NCBI GenBank assembly: GCA_045535815.1 | Contig: JAZSMJ010000037.1 | Coordinates: 1 to 15,540, forward strand | From: JAZSMJ01 sp045535815 | GTDB lineage: Bacteria > Bacillota > Clostridia > Oscillospirales > CAG-272 | Direction: 5' to 3' | DNA: 15,540 nucleotides | In this document: positions 8,203 to 15,396 of the stretch, in pieces | Numbering within the stretch: the stretch's first letter is position 1 | Layout of the letters: every line of letters starts with the position of its first letter | Position numbers and translations under genes: made by a program | The notes under the pieces: generated by a model | What the model was told of the DNA's origin: nothing | What the model saw: the letters and a program-made list of their open reading frames with translations, nothing else | Database searches by the model: none

Positions 8203-8390
8203 GACGGCTGTTTTACAGTTTAGAACAAATGGTTAAACGGAAATTTTTCAACACAAGCAAAAACTCTACATCCAACCCGAAAAAAGCCTTTTGTATGCTT
8301 GCTTTTTAAAAATTTTCCACATTTTTGGGATAATGTTTTGGCAGCTGAAGGCTGAGTGTAAATTGAACGATTTGACAAACGGTTTTTGTT
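8203..8390. other. AT-rich intergenic stretch without a gene
   Basis: This is the part of the 323-base gap (8109-8431) not covered by the promoter, leader or terminator. I see no reading frame worth calling. A weak inverted repeat, AAAAAGC (8281-8287) with GCTTTTT (8301-8307), could be a back-up terminator for the gene upstream on the minus strand, since on that strand it is followed by a T-rich run. No catabolite-repression (cre) box fits the consensus. Confidence 0.5.
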
Positions 8391-8420
8391 AAAAATTCTC
8401 CCCGAGAGAGTCTCTCGGGG
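8391..8420 (-). terminator. Intrinsic terminator after the GT-pyruvyltransferase fusion gene
   Basis: A perfect 10-bp inverted repeat, CCCCGAGAGA (8400-8409) and TCTCTCGGGG (8411-8420), is followed on the minus strand by AGAATTTTT. It lies 11 bases beyond the stop codon of the fusion gene. Confidence 0.85.
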
Positions 8421-8431
8421 ATAAAATCCTT

Positions 8432-10669
8432 TTACATATCCGACAGCATTCGTGCGATTGTCAGGGAGTCGGTTTCGGTCCTCAGTGCAAGCTCTGATGC
8501 TTTGGTCTTTATCTTTTCGGATATTTCGCTTCTGTTTTCCATAATCTCATCTGCCATTGCGACAAGCGATTCGGTATCGACGTCCACAACGTCGGCAACG
8601 TACGGAATATCAAGCTCCTTTGCAAGTGCGTTTACCTTGGGATCGTACGAGAGTCCGATAAACGGAACGCCTGCTCTTGCGGTGTAGATAAGTGAATGCA
8701 GACGCATTCCGATAACGAACTTGGTATTTGAGATTATCCCGGTAAATTCCGAGGCTGTGAGGTCCTTCACCAGAATTCCGTTGCATCTGAGCGCCATACG
8801 CTCACATATGGCAAGGTCACGGCTTATCTGCAAGGGGATAAACAGCGCAGTCATACCGTATTTTTCGGAAACTCTCTTGCAAAGAGCGCATATTTTATCC
8901 TCAAAATCCTCAGAGGATGCGTGCCACGATCTGAGAGATACCGCAAAGTAGTCCTTTTCAGGGATCAGATCCCTTTGCTTCATAATATATCTTATCCAGT
9001 CGCTATCGGGGCTCGCCATTGCAAAAACGGGATCGGCAGTAACGCTGACGTTTTCATTTTTTACCTTCATTGAACGTATCTCCTCAAGAGACGAGCCTTC
9101 ACGAAGGGTTATACTGTCAGCTATCTCAAGCACGGCGCTTGTGCGTGCACGGAATTTATCCCCGTGCACAGGGCCTATACCGCTTGCATATACCGCAACC
9201 TTAAGCCCCATCATTTTGGCAAGCTTTATTATCGTGATATAGTAATTGAGGGAGCGGTTGCTCGTTTCATTCTGCAAAAGGCTACCGCCGCCGCTGATGA
9301 GTATCTTTGCCCGACGCATTGCAATAAACAGAGAAAACGGATTAAATCGGTTTATACTTGCAACTCCGAAAAGACGGCGTGTCTCTGACGGGCGCTTTGA
9401 TAATACCGTTATTCTGATATTCGGCTCTCTTTTTTTCAGAGTGGCTATCATCGAAGCGAGCAGAGAGTCGTCACCCATATTGTTATATCCGTAGTAACCG
9501 CTGATTATAACGTCTCCGTACTTACACCGCTTTTTAGGGGTGAGTGACGAGTATACCGATATCGCATCCTGCGTCATGCGTGAAACGGAGTAGTTTTTTA
9601 TAACTACGCTTCGGTTGTATTCGCCCATTGCCTCTATCTCATCACGGCTAAGGGAGAATATTTTTAAAACATCATCTGCAAGCGAATGCGGAGCATCCTC
9701 GGGACAGCTTCTGCAGCAGAAGTTGTCCGCCATAGCCTCGCTGAGCATATTTTCGTCAAAAATACCGCCGTAGCCCTGACCGTATTCGGGTGAGCCCGAT
9801 AAAATTATAGGAAGACCGCACGCCATAGCCTCAAGTGCGGCTCTTGAAACTCCGACGAAAAGATTACCGCAGGAAAGTATGCGGCAAACGTCGGTCCTGC
9901 GGCCTGCAAGGACTACGCACTGCCTGCCAACACGTGCATTTGCTTTTTCGGCGAGCTCCGATACGGCGTGCATATCGCTTCCGTCTCCGATTATAACGAG
10001 CTGAGCGTCAGGATAAGATGCGCAGACCTTATCCATGGCCTTTATCAGCTCCTTTGCGGTATACGAGCTTTCGGTATCTATTCGGCTGACGTGGATTATT
10101 CGGTGCGCGCCGCTCAGCCTGAGCTCAGACTCTGTTTCTGCATCGCTTTGGGCCGGTGCAAAACGGGTGGTATCTATTCCGTTTACCGTTACGGTTATAT
10201 TATCCGAGGGCATTTTATAGTTTTCAATGAGATACTGCTTGAGATCGCAGCTCGGTGCGAGTGCCTTTTCACCCCAATCGGATATAAGCGTCCACAGCGG
10301 AGTGGTCTTGTACGTTCCGTGTACGGTGGTAACAAAGCGGAACTTCATGGATCTTGCAAGAAGACCGCAGATAAATGCGGGAATTCTTGCATGAGCATGG
10401 ACTATATCAGGCTTTTCACGCTTGATAAGCGAGCGAAGCCCTGCAAGTGAGCGAAGTATGGACGGCACGGATTTATTGTGAAGAGGTAAAGTGACGTGCT
10501 TTACTCCTGCCTCCTCAAGCTCCTTTACGTAAACGCCTCCGTTTGATGCGGCGATAACGTCATAGCCTGTCCTTGAAAGCTCCTTTGCGAGCTCTGTCAT
10601 ATGCGTTTCTGCGCCTCCGATATCAAGCGCCATACCGCAAAGTAAGATCTTCTTTTTTGTTTCGTTCAT
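8432..10669 (-). CDS. GT4 glycosyltransferase fused to a CsaB-like polysaccharide pyruvyl transferase
   Basis: A 745-residue cytoplasmic protein with two enzyme halves. Residues 1-380 form a GT-B fold, family GT4: GGAETHM at 18-24, HAHARIPAF, TTVHGTYK, NGIDTTRF, and the donor-binding LEAMACGLPI around E280. The first glutamate of the usual E-x7-E pair is absent (valine there). Residues 385-745 match polysaccharide pyruvyl transferases of the CsaB type: SGYYGYNNMGDDSLL near 388, SGGGSLLQ, YASGIGP, and near the end GMRLHSLIYTARAGVPFIGLSYD. CsaB adds a pyruvate ketal to secondary wall polysaccharide, the ligand of SLH domains. Fusion suggests that one protein transfers a sugar and the same pathway pyruvylates it; this is inference. 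CGGAG at 10676-10680 supports the start. The gene sits between two terminators and no clear promoter is visible in its 34-base upstream gap. Confidence 0.87.
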   Translation of the reverse strand: MNETKKKILLCGMALDIGGAETHMTELAKELSRTGYDVIAASNGGVYVKELEEAGVKHVTLPLHNKSVPSILRSLAGLRSLIKREKPDIVHAHARIPAFICGLLARSMKFRFVTTVHGTYKTTPLWTLISDWGEKALAPSCDLKQYLIENYKMPSDNITVTVNGIDTTRFAPAQSDAETESELRLSGAHRIIHVSRIDTESSYTAKELIKAMDKVCASYPDAQLVIIGDGSDMHAVSELAEKANARVGRQCVVLAGRRTDVCRILSCGNLFVGVSRAALEAMACGLPIILSGSPEYGQGYGGIFDENMLSEAMADNFCCRSCPEDAPHSLADDVLKIFSLSRDEIEAMGEYNRSVVIKNYSVSRMTQDAISVYSSLTPKKRCKYGDVIISGYYGYNNMGDDSLLASMIATLKKREPNIRITVLSKRPSETRRLFGVASINRFNPFSLFIAMRRAKILISGGGSLLQNETSNRSLNYYITIIKLAKMMGLKVAVYASGIGPVHGDKFRARTSAVLEIADSITLREGSSLEEIRSMKVKNENVSVTADPVFAMASPDSDWIRYIMKQRDLIPEKDYFAVSLRSWHASSEDFEDKICALCKRVSEKYGMTALFIPLQISRDLAICERMALRCNGILVKDLTASEFTGIISNTKFVIGMRLHSLIYTARAGVPFIGLSYDPKVNALAKELDIPYVADVVDVDTESLVAMADEIMENRSEISEKIKTKASELALRTETDSLTIARMLSDM

Positions 10670-10699
10670 TTTATTCTCCGATCAAGACCTCAATATTTG

Positions 10700-10726
10700 A
10701 AAACACCTCTCGCACAGCGAGAGGTG
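10700..10726 (-). terminator. Intrinsic terminator or attenuator between the MORN gene and the fusion gene
   Basis: Perfect 10-bp arms CACCTCTCGC (10704-10713) and GCGAGAGGTG (10717-10726) enclose a three-base loop; on the minus strand TTTTC follows. The short T tail and only about 30 bases to the next start codon suggest partial read-through rather than a complete stop. Confidence 0.75.
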
Positions 10727-10760
10727 ATAAAAGCAGGAAAGATCTCCCGTTTATAAGGGC

Positions 10761-11684
10761 TTATTCCGGATCTGTCTGATCCTCGGGTATCGCCGGGGAC
10801 TCTTCTTCGCCGGTCTGTACACGCATTATCTGACCGTTTTCAAAATATCCCTCGTAGGTACGTCCCTCGGGCCAGGTGTAGATTCCCCATCCGTTCATCT
10901 TGTTGTCGACAAACTCTCCGGTGTAGCTTTCGCCGTTAGCCCAGCTGTAGGTTCCCTCGCCCGTGCGGATATCATTTTGGAAATCTCCGACGTAGGTATC
11001 TCCGTTTGAGAAGATATAGGTTCCCTTTCCGTTTTTGAGGTCGTTTACGTAGCTTCCTTCATAGGACGAGCCGTCTGACCACACGTATTTTCCCGTGCCG
11101 TTTTTCATATCAGAGGAAAACTGACCGACGTACATCGAGCCGTCCGCCCAGGTATACGTGCCCATTCCCTCTTTCATTCCCTGATCGAGCTGACCCTCGT
11201 AAACGTCTCCGTTAGAGAAATAGAAGGTACCGGTGCCGTCTATCATATCGTTTTCAAATTCACCGATATATTTATCTCCGTTTGAATAGATCATTGTGCC
11301 GTTTCCGTGACGGAGAAGGTTGTACATACCGCCCTCGTAGGTGTCTCCGTTTGAATAAACGAGCTTGCCGGTTTCGGTGTCTATCTCTGCGGTTATTCCG
11401 TTTGAAAGATAGAGCTTGCCCGACTTCGGATCGCCGTCCTCATCAACACGTCCGAAGAATTTGACGTATCCGCCGTCCTCGGTGGGATATTTCAGATAGC
11501 GAAGACCGAATGCGTGAAGCAGTAAAAATGCAACGGCCACGCAGACTGCTGCGATTGCAAATATTATAAGCATTACCGAGGCGGTACTGCGTCTTTTCTT
11601 GCGCTTGCGCTGATTGTATGCCGGTCTTTGCTGCTGCACCGGGGGGCGTTGTGGATTTGGTCTGCTGTTTTGATTATATGTCAT
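10761..11684 (-). CDS. Membrane-anchored MORN-repeat protein
   Basis: A 307-residue protein, counted from the ATG at 11684. It has a short proline/glutamine-rich cytoplasmic head ending in a strongly basic RKRKKRR, one transmembrane helix (about 37-57), and an extracytoplasmic part with eight MORN repeats starting at G113 and recurring at exactly 23 residues (GDTYEG, GDKYIG, GDVYEG, GSMYVG, GSSYEG, GDTYVG, GESYTG, GRTYEG; the last is partial). It ends in an acidic tail. MORN repeats form beta-hairpin arrays; in bacteria their role is mostly unknown and I do not assign one. I preferred this ATG to the GTG at 11693 because GGTGA (11690-11694) is properly spaced for it. It lies downstream of serS and the two-TM gene and may be cotranscribed. 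Confidence 0.85.
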   Translation of the reverse strand: MTYNQNSRPNPQRPPVQQQRPAYNQRKRKKRRSTASVMLIIFAIAAVCVAVAFLLLHAFGLRYLKYPTEDGGYVKFFGRVDEDGDPKSGKLYLSNGITAEIDTETGKLVYSNGDTYEGGMYNLLRHGNGTMIYSNGDKYIGEFENDMIDGTGTFYFSNGDVYEGQLDQGMKEGMGTYTWADGSMYVGQFSSDMKNGTGKYVWSDGSSYEGSYVNDLKNGKGTYIFSNGDTYVGDFQNDIRTGEGTYSWANGESYTGEFVDNKMNGWGIYTWPEGRTYEGYFENGQIMRVQTGEEESPAIPEDQTDPE

Positions 11685-11689
11685 TATAT

Positions 11690-11694
11690 TCACC
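11690..11694 (-). promoter_or_regulatory. Ribosome binding site choosing the MORN gene start
   Basis: GGTGA on the minus strand lies five bases before the ATG at 11684 and matches the 3' part of the full Shine-Dalgarno sequence. The upstream GTG at 11693 overlaps this site and has no ribosome site of its own. Confidence 0.55.
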
Positions 11695-11750
11695 GTGCCG
11701 GGGTAGCCGGCTTGCCGGAATGACCGGCAGAATTCGTTGGTTTTAATATA

Positions 11751-12257
11751 TTAAAATACTGATGATGCCATAGATATAAGATATGGGATGACGGTAAATG
11801 CCAGAAGTGCTATGGCAAGAAACAGAACTATCGTAACGATAACCGTTACAAGATCGTTTCCCTTTCGCTTGTAGGTGAGCTCAGCACGGAAAGCTTTTTC
11901 CTTTGGAATATAGTATTTTAGCTGATCTCTGTCTGTGCCGTTTGGAAGCCGTCTTGTATTATCAAGCTCCGTGCCGTCCGCCAGAACTGCCTTCACAGCT
12001 CCCGAGTAGGGCTTTTTGGACAAAAGGGCAAGTCTTACAAGAATATTCTTTTCAAGATCAAGCTCTTTTAAGCTTTTTGCATTTTCAGAAGCCGTTCCTT
12101 CTGCCTTGAGCAGACGGCGCACGAAAACGCCGAGCACCGTACATTTTATATAGGTTATGAGAGCGGCTATGACCACTCCCATAAAAAGTGACCAGATGAC
12201 GATCTCAAGAGACACCGTGCCGTCGTATTCGAAGGCACCCATCAATGAAGATAGCAT
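11751..12257 (-). CDS. Hypothetical two-TM membrane protein
   Basis: I do not recognise this 168-residue protein. It has a hydrophobic helix at about 17-46, a central soluble stretch rich in lysine and arginine (about 47-135), and a second helix at about 137-162. By the positive-inside rule the centre faces the cytoplasm and both ends face out. The central part contains VLADGTELDN and LKYYIPKEKAFRAELTYKRKG, which look like beta strands. The start has AAGGAGA at 12264-12270, seven bases upstream. It begins 20 bases after serS on the same strand with no terminator between, so it is probably in the same transcript. That placement says nothing specific about its role. Confidence 0.75.
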   Translation of the reverse strand: MLSSLMGAFEYDGTVSLEIVIWSLFMGVVIAALITYIKCTVLGVFVRRLLKAEGTASENAKSLKELDLEKNILVRLALLSKKPYSGAVKAVLADGTELDNTRRLPNGTDRDQLKYYIPKEKAFRAELTYKRKGNDLVTVIVTIVLFLAIALLAFTVIPYLISMASSVF

Positions 12258-12277
12258 TTTCAGTCTCCTTTGATCGA

Positions 12278-13558
12278 TTATTTTATTATATCCGTTCCGA
12301 GATACTTCTGGAGAACCTCGGGAACCTTTACGCTTCCGTCTTTCTGCTGATTCTGCTCAACGAGCGCAGGGAGAATACGGCTGGTTGCAAGTCCCGATCC
12401 GTTGAGTGTGTGAACGAACTCGGTCTTACCCGTAGCTTCTCTGCGGAATCTGATAGAGCCTCTGCGAGCCTGGTAATCTCTTGCGTTTGATACCGAGCTT
12501 ACTTCCTTGTAGCCGTTCATGGACGGGATCTGGATCTCGATATCGTATGTTCTTGCCATGGATGCGGAGCAGTCCTCAGCGGCAAGCTTAACCGTGCGGA
12601 AATGGAAGCCGAGCCCTGAAACGAGGGCTTCTGCCTTGCCTACAAGCTCTTCAAATGCCGCATCGGAATCCTCGGGGCGTGTGTACTGTACCATTTCAAC
12701 CTTGTTGAACTGATGTCCTCTTACCATTCCGCGCTCGTCAGCACGGTAGCTTCCTGCCTCTCTTCTGAAGCAGGGTGTATAGCTTATATACTTTCTCGGA
12801 AGCTCTGCTTCTGTGAGTATCTCATCTCTGTGAAGGGTAACGAGAGCAGTTTCTGCCGTGGGAAGCATAAATCTGCGACGCTCGTCCTCTGCTGCCTCGA
12901 GCCAATATACCTCGTCCGCAAACTTAAAAAACTGACCTGCGGTAAGACCGCATTCATAGCCGAGCATATGGGGAACGAGAACAAGCTCGTATCCGTCGCC
13001 GATATGAGTATCTATAAAGTAGTTGAGAAGCGCCCACTCAAGACGTGCGCCCATTCCTCTGTATATCCAGAAGCCGTTTCCGGAGAGCTTAACTCCTCTT
13101 TCGTAGTCGATAAGACCGAGCCCCTTGCAGATATCAACGTGATTCTTGGGCTCAAAATCAAATACGTGAGGCTCACCGAAATAACGGAGAGGCTGGTTGT
13201 TTTCCTTACCGCCGCTCTTAAGGTCGGGATCGGGAAGATTGGGGAGTGAGAGCATAAGATTGGTATACTCTGTCTCTATTACCTTGAGCTTATCGTCGTT
13301 TTCCTTTACGGTGTTGGAAAGCTCCTTCATACGTGCGAACAGCTCTGCGGTGTCCTTTCCCTCTTTTTTGTACTGAGGAACCATCTTGGACTGCTTGTTC
13401 TGCTCTGCCTTAAGAGCCTCGTTTTCGGAGATCATTGCTCTTCTCTGAGTGTCAAGCTCGAGAATTCTTGCGATCTCTTCCTTTGCGTCCTTACCCTTAG
13501 CGGCAAGTCTGTTTATAACGTCTTCGGTATTTTCTTTAATTAATTTTATGTCAAGCAT
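12278..13558 (-). CDS. serS: Seryl-tRNA synthetase
   Basis: SerRS is a class II synthetase that charges tRNA-Ser and tRNA-Sec in the cytoplasm. The 426 residues are the normal length. An N-terminal long antiparallel coiled coil (about 25-105, the tRNA-binding arm) is followed by the catalytic domain: a motif 1 region near 175, motif 2 near 258-290 with TPCFRREAGSYR and RGMVRGHQFNKVEMV, and motif 3 near 384-406 with TLNGSGLATSRILPALVEQNQ. The start has AAGGA about nine bases upstream. The 61-base gap after parB is AT-rich and too short for the T-box leader that controls this gene in many Firmicutes, and no such leader is visible. It may be transcribed from the parA promoter or from a weak one of its own. 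Confidence 0.98.
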   Translation of the reverse strand: MLDIKLIKENTEDVINRLAAKGKDAKEEIARILELDTQRRAMISENEALKAEQNKQSKMVPQYKKEGKDTAELFARMKELSNTVKENDDKLKVIETEYTNLMLSLPNLPDPDLKSGGKENNQPLRYFGEPHVFDFEPKNHVDICKGLGLIDYERGVKLSGNGFWIYRGMGARLEWALLNYFIDTHIGDGYELVLVPHMLGYECGLTAGQFFKFADEVYWLEAAEDERRRFMLPTAETALVTLHRDEILTEAELPRKYISYTPCFRREAGSYRADERGMVRGHQFNKVEMVQYTRPEDSDAAFEELVGKAEALVSGLGFHFRTVKLAAEDCSASMARTYDIEIQIPSMNGYKEVSSVSNARDYQARRGSIRFRREATGKTEFVHTLNGSGLATSRILPALVEQNQQKDGSVKVPEVLQKYLGTDIIK

Positions 13559-13619
13559 GATATTTAATTCCTTTTCGCAGAATATTTTATGTAAATTTTT
13601 ACTTTTCTTATTTTATACC

Positions 13620-14504
13620 TTACTGAAGGTCCAAAAACGACGCTCCGCAAAGCTTTTTGATTATCTTTTCAAGATCGGAGTTGTCCGCATATTCTATCTC
13701 GATCTTTTTTGTGCGAGCGCCGTCGGTTATCTTGACCCTTCTTCCGAGGGCAGACGTCAATCTTGAGGAAAGGTCAGCGGCGTAATCAATGCCTTGCGTA
13801 TCCTCGTCTCCTCTTTCCTTTGTGGGCGAAGCCGGGCGGTTTAGCTTCTTTGCAAGCTCCTCGGTCTGTCTAACCGAAAGATCCTGCTCAAGCACCGTCT
13901 GAGCTGCCTTGTCTATGGCATCGGGATCGTTTATCGCAAGAAGCGCACGTGCGTGACCTGCCGAAAGCCGTCCTGCCGCAACGTAGGACGCTGTTTCAAG
14001 CGGAAGCTCAAGCAGTCTTATACTGTTTGCAATAGCACTTCTGCTCTTTCCTATTCTCTTTGAAAGCGCTTCCTGAGTAAGACCGTGGCGGTCAAGCAAC
14101 GCCTTTATGGCTCTTGCCTCCTCCATGGAGTTCAGATCCTCACGCTGAATGTTTTCTATAAGAGCGATCTCGTCCGTTTTCTGCTCGTCAGAATCCACTA
14201 TAATTACCGGAACCTCGATAAGACCTGCCATCTTACAGGCACGGTATCTGCGTTCACCTGCAATTATCTGATAAAATCCGCCATTTTGACGGACGACGAT
14301 AGGCTGTATAAGACCGTGAGCCGTGATCGATTCGGCAAGCTGAGCAAGCGATGCATCGTCAAAGCTTTTTCTCGGCTGATCCTTTCTTGGCTCTATGTCG
14401 GACAGACGGAGCATGGTTATTCCGCCTTGAGCGGTATCGGAGGAGTTATCGATGAAAATCGCATCAAGTCCTCTGCCGAGACCGGTGTTTTTACCCTTCG
14501 ACAT
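13620..14504 (-). CDS. parB: Chromosome-partitioning protein ParB (Spo0J)
   Basis: ParB binds parS sites, clamps and slides on DNA as a CTP-dependent switch, and loads SMC near the origin. In the 294 residues I see the opening GLGRGLDAIF, the N-terminal GLIQPIVVR (64-72), the CTP-binding boxes GERRYRA (83-89) and ENIQREDLN (117-125), a helix-turn-helix at about 142-165 (LTQEALSKRIGKSRSAIANS), and a variable linker before a C-terminal dimerisation domain (about 245-294). It follows parA by 40 bases with a strong AAGGAAGG ribosome site, the usual operon. Two perfect parS sites lie just upstream of parA. A Noc paralogue is conceivable, but direct linkage to ParA favours ParB. Confidence 0.96.
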   Translation of the reverse strand: MSKGKNTGLGRGLDAIFIDNSSDTAQGGITMLRLSDIEPRKDQPRKSFDDASLAQLAESITAHGLIQPIVVRQNGGFYQIIAGERRYRACKMAGLIEVPVIIVDSDEQKTDEIALIENIQREDLNSMEEARAIKALLDRHGLTQEALSKRIGKSRSAIANSIRLLELPLETASYVAAGRLSAGHARALLAINDPDAIDKAAQTVLEQDLSVRQTEELAKKLNRPASPTKERGDEDTQGIDYAADLSSRLTSALGRRVKITDGARTKKIEIEYADNSDLEKIIKKLCGASFLDLQ

Positions 14505-14544
14505 GATTTTTTCCTTCCTTATTATTATATACCGACAATTTTGA

Positions 14545-15306
14545 CTATATTCTCGTGATAAGCTCTTTTGCTATATCTATGTATGCAAGCGAGCCCTTTG
14601 AATACTTGTCAAAGTATATTATAGGCTGTCCGTAGCTGGGTGCCTCGCTGAGACGCACGCTTCTCTGCACCGGCGTTTTGAACAGTTTATCACCGTAATA
14701 TTTTTTCAGCTCATTCATTACCTGCACCGAGAGGTTGAGCCTGCCGTTATACATAGTAACGACTATTCCCGTTATCTCAATGTTGGGGTTGTACAGCTTT
14801 TTTACCTGTCGGATGGTCATCATCAGCTGTGAAAGCCCCTCAAGCGCAAAATACTCGCACTGCATAGGGATTATGACACCGTCGCTTGCGGTCAGAGCGT
14901 TAACAGTCAGAAGACCGAGAGACGGAGGGCAGTCTATAAATATGTAGTCGTAATCGTCCGAAACGGCCTTGAGCGCCGTTGCAAGACGGTCGGTACGTGC
15001 TTCCGCAGAAACAAGCTCAAATTCAGCGCCTGCAAGCGAAATGTTGGCAGGCATTACGTATAAGTTAGGAAACTCCGTCTTAACGGTTATGGATGCTGCA
15101 TCTGCCCTGCCGATTATCAGATCGTAAACGGATGCAGAGAGATTTTTCTTATTTATGCCAAGTCCGCTCGTAGCGTTTCCCTGCGGGTCGGCATCCACCA
15201 TAAGAACCTTTTTGCCAAGGTGCGCCACAGCGGCGGCAATATTGACGGCAGAGGTCGTTTTACCCACTCCGCCCTTTTGGTTGGCAAATACTATCGTTTT
15301 TCCCAT
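14545..15306 (-). CDS. parA: Chromosome-partitioning ATPase ParA (Soj)
   Basis: ParA/Soj is a deviant Walker ATPase that binds DNA non-specifically in its ATP form and is driven off by ParB. This helps separate origins and, in Bacillus, tunes DnaA. The 253 residues show the deviant Walker A KGGVGKTT (11-18, both lysines present), MVDADPQGNAT with D38 and D40, and Walker B FIDCPPSLG with D125. It has no extra N-terminal DNA-binding domain, so it is the chromosomal rather than the large plasmid type. The start has AAAGGA at 15316-15321 nine bases upstream and is preceded by a strong promoter. parB follows directly. Confidence 0.97.
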   Translation of the reverse strand: MGKTIVFANQKGGVGKTTSAVNIAAAVAHLGKKVLMVDADPQGNATSGLGINKKNLSASVYDLIIGRADAASITVKTEFPNLYVMPANISLAGAEFELVSAEARTDRLATALKAVSDDYDYIFIDCPPSLGLLTVNALTASDGVIIPMQCEYFALEGLSQLMMTIRQVKKLYNPNIEITGIVVTMYNGRLNLSVQVMNELKKYYGDKLFKTPVQRSVRLSEAPSYGQPIIYFDKYSKGSLAYIDIAKELITRI

Positions 15307-15340
15307 CAGACTTTGTCCTTTCCGGAAGCATTATAATATT

Positions 15341-15369
15341 ATTATATCAATGCTTATAAGAAAAGTCAA
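15341..15369 (-). promoter_or_regulatory. Sigma-A promoter of parA-parB
   Basis: On the minus strand, TTGACT (15364-15369) and TATAAT (15341-15346) are exactly 17 bases apart, with TG one base before the -10. Near-consensus. Arms AAGCATT (15326-15332) and AATGCTT (15349-15355) flank the -10 as an inverted repeat and might be an operator. The nearer parS site ends 37 bases upstream of the -35. Confidence 0.88.
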
Positions 15370-15396
15370 TGTATCGGAGCTATTTTGTTATATTTT

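Noticed and set aside
8360..8395. Plus-strand promoter TTGACA followed by TAAAAA
   Set aside because: The spacing between the two elements is only about 12 bases and no plus-strand gene lies downstream.
10870..11350. Tandem DNA repeat or CRISPR-like periodicity (about 69 bp)
   Set aside because: The period is explained by MORN repeats at protein level; units are diverged and there are no spacers.
13559..13619. T-box leader for serS
   Set aside because: The gap is only 61 bases, lacks a terminator/antiterminator pair and shows no T-box sequence.
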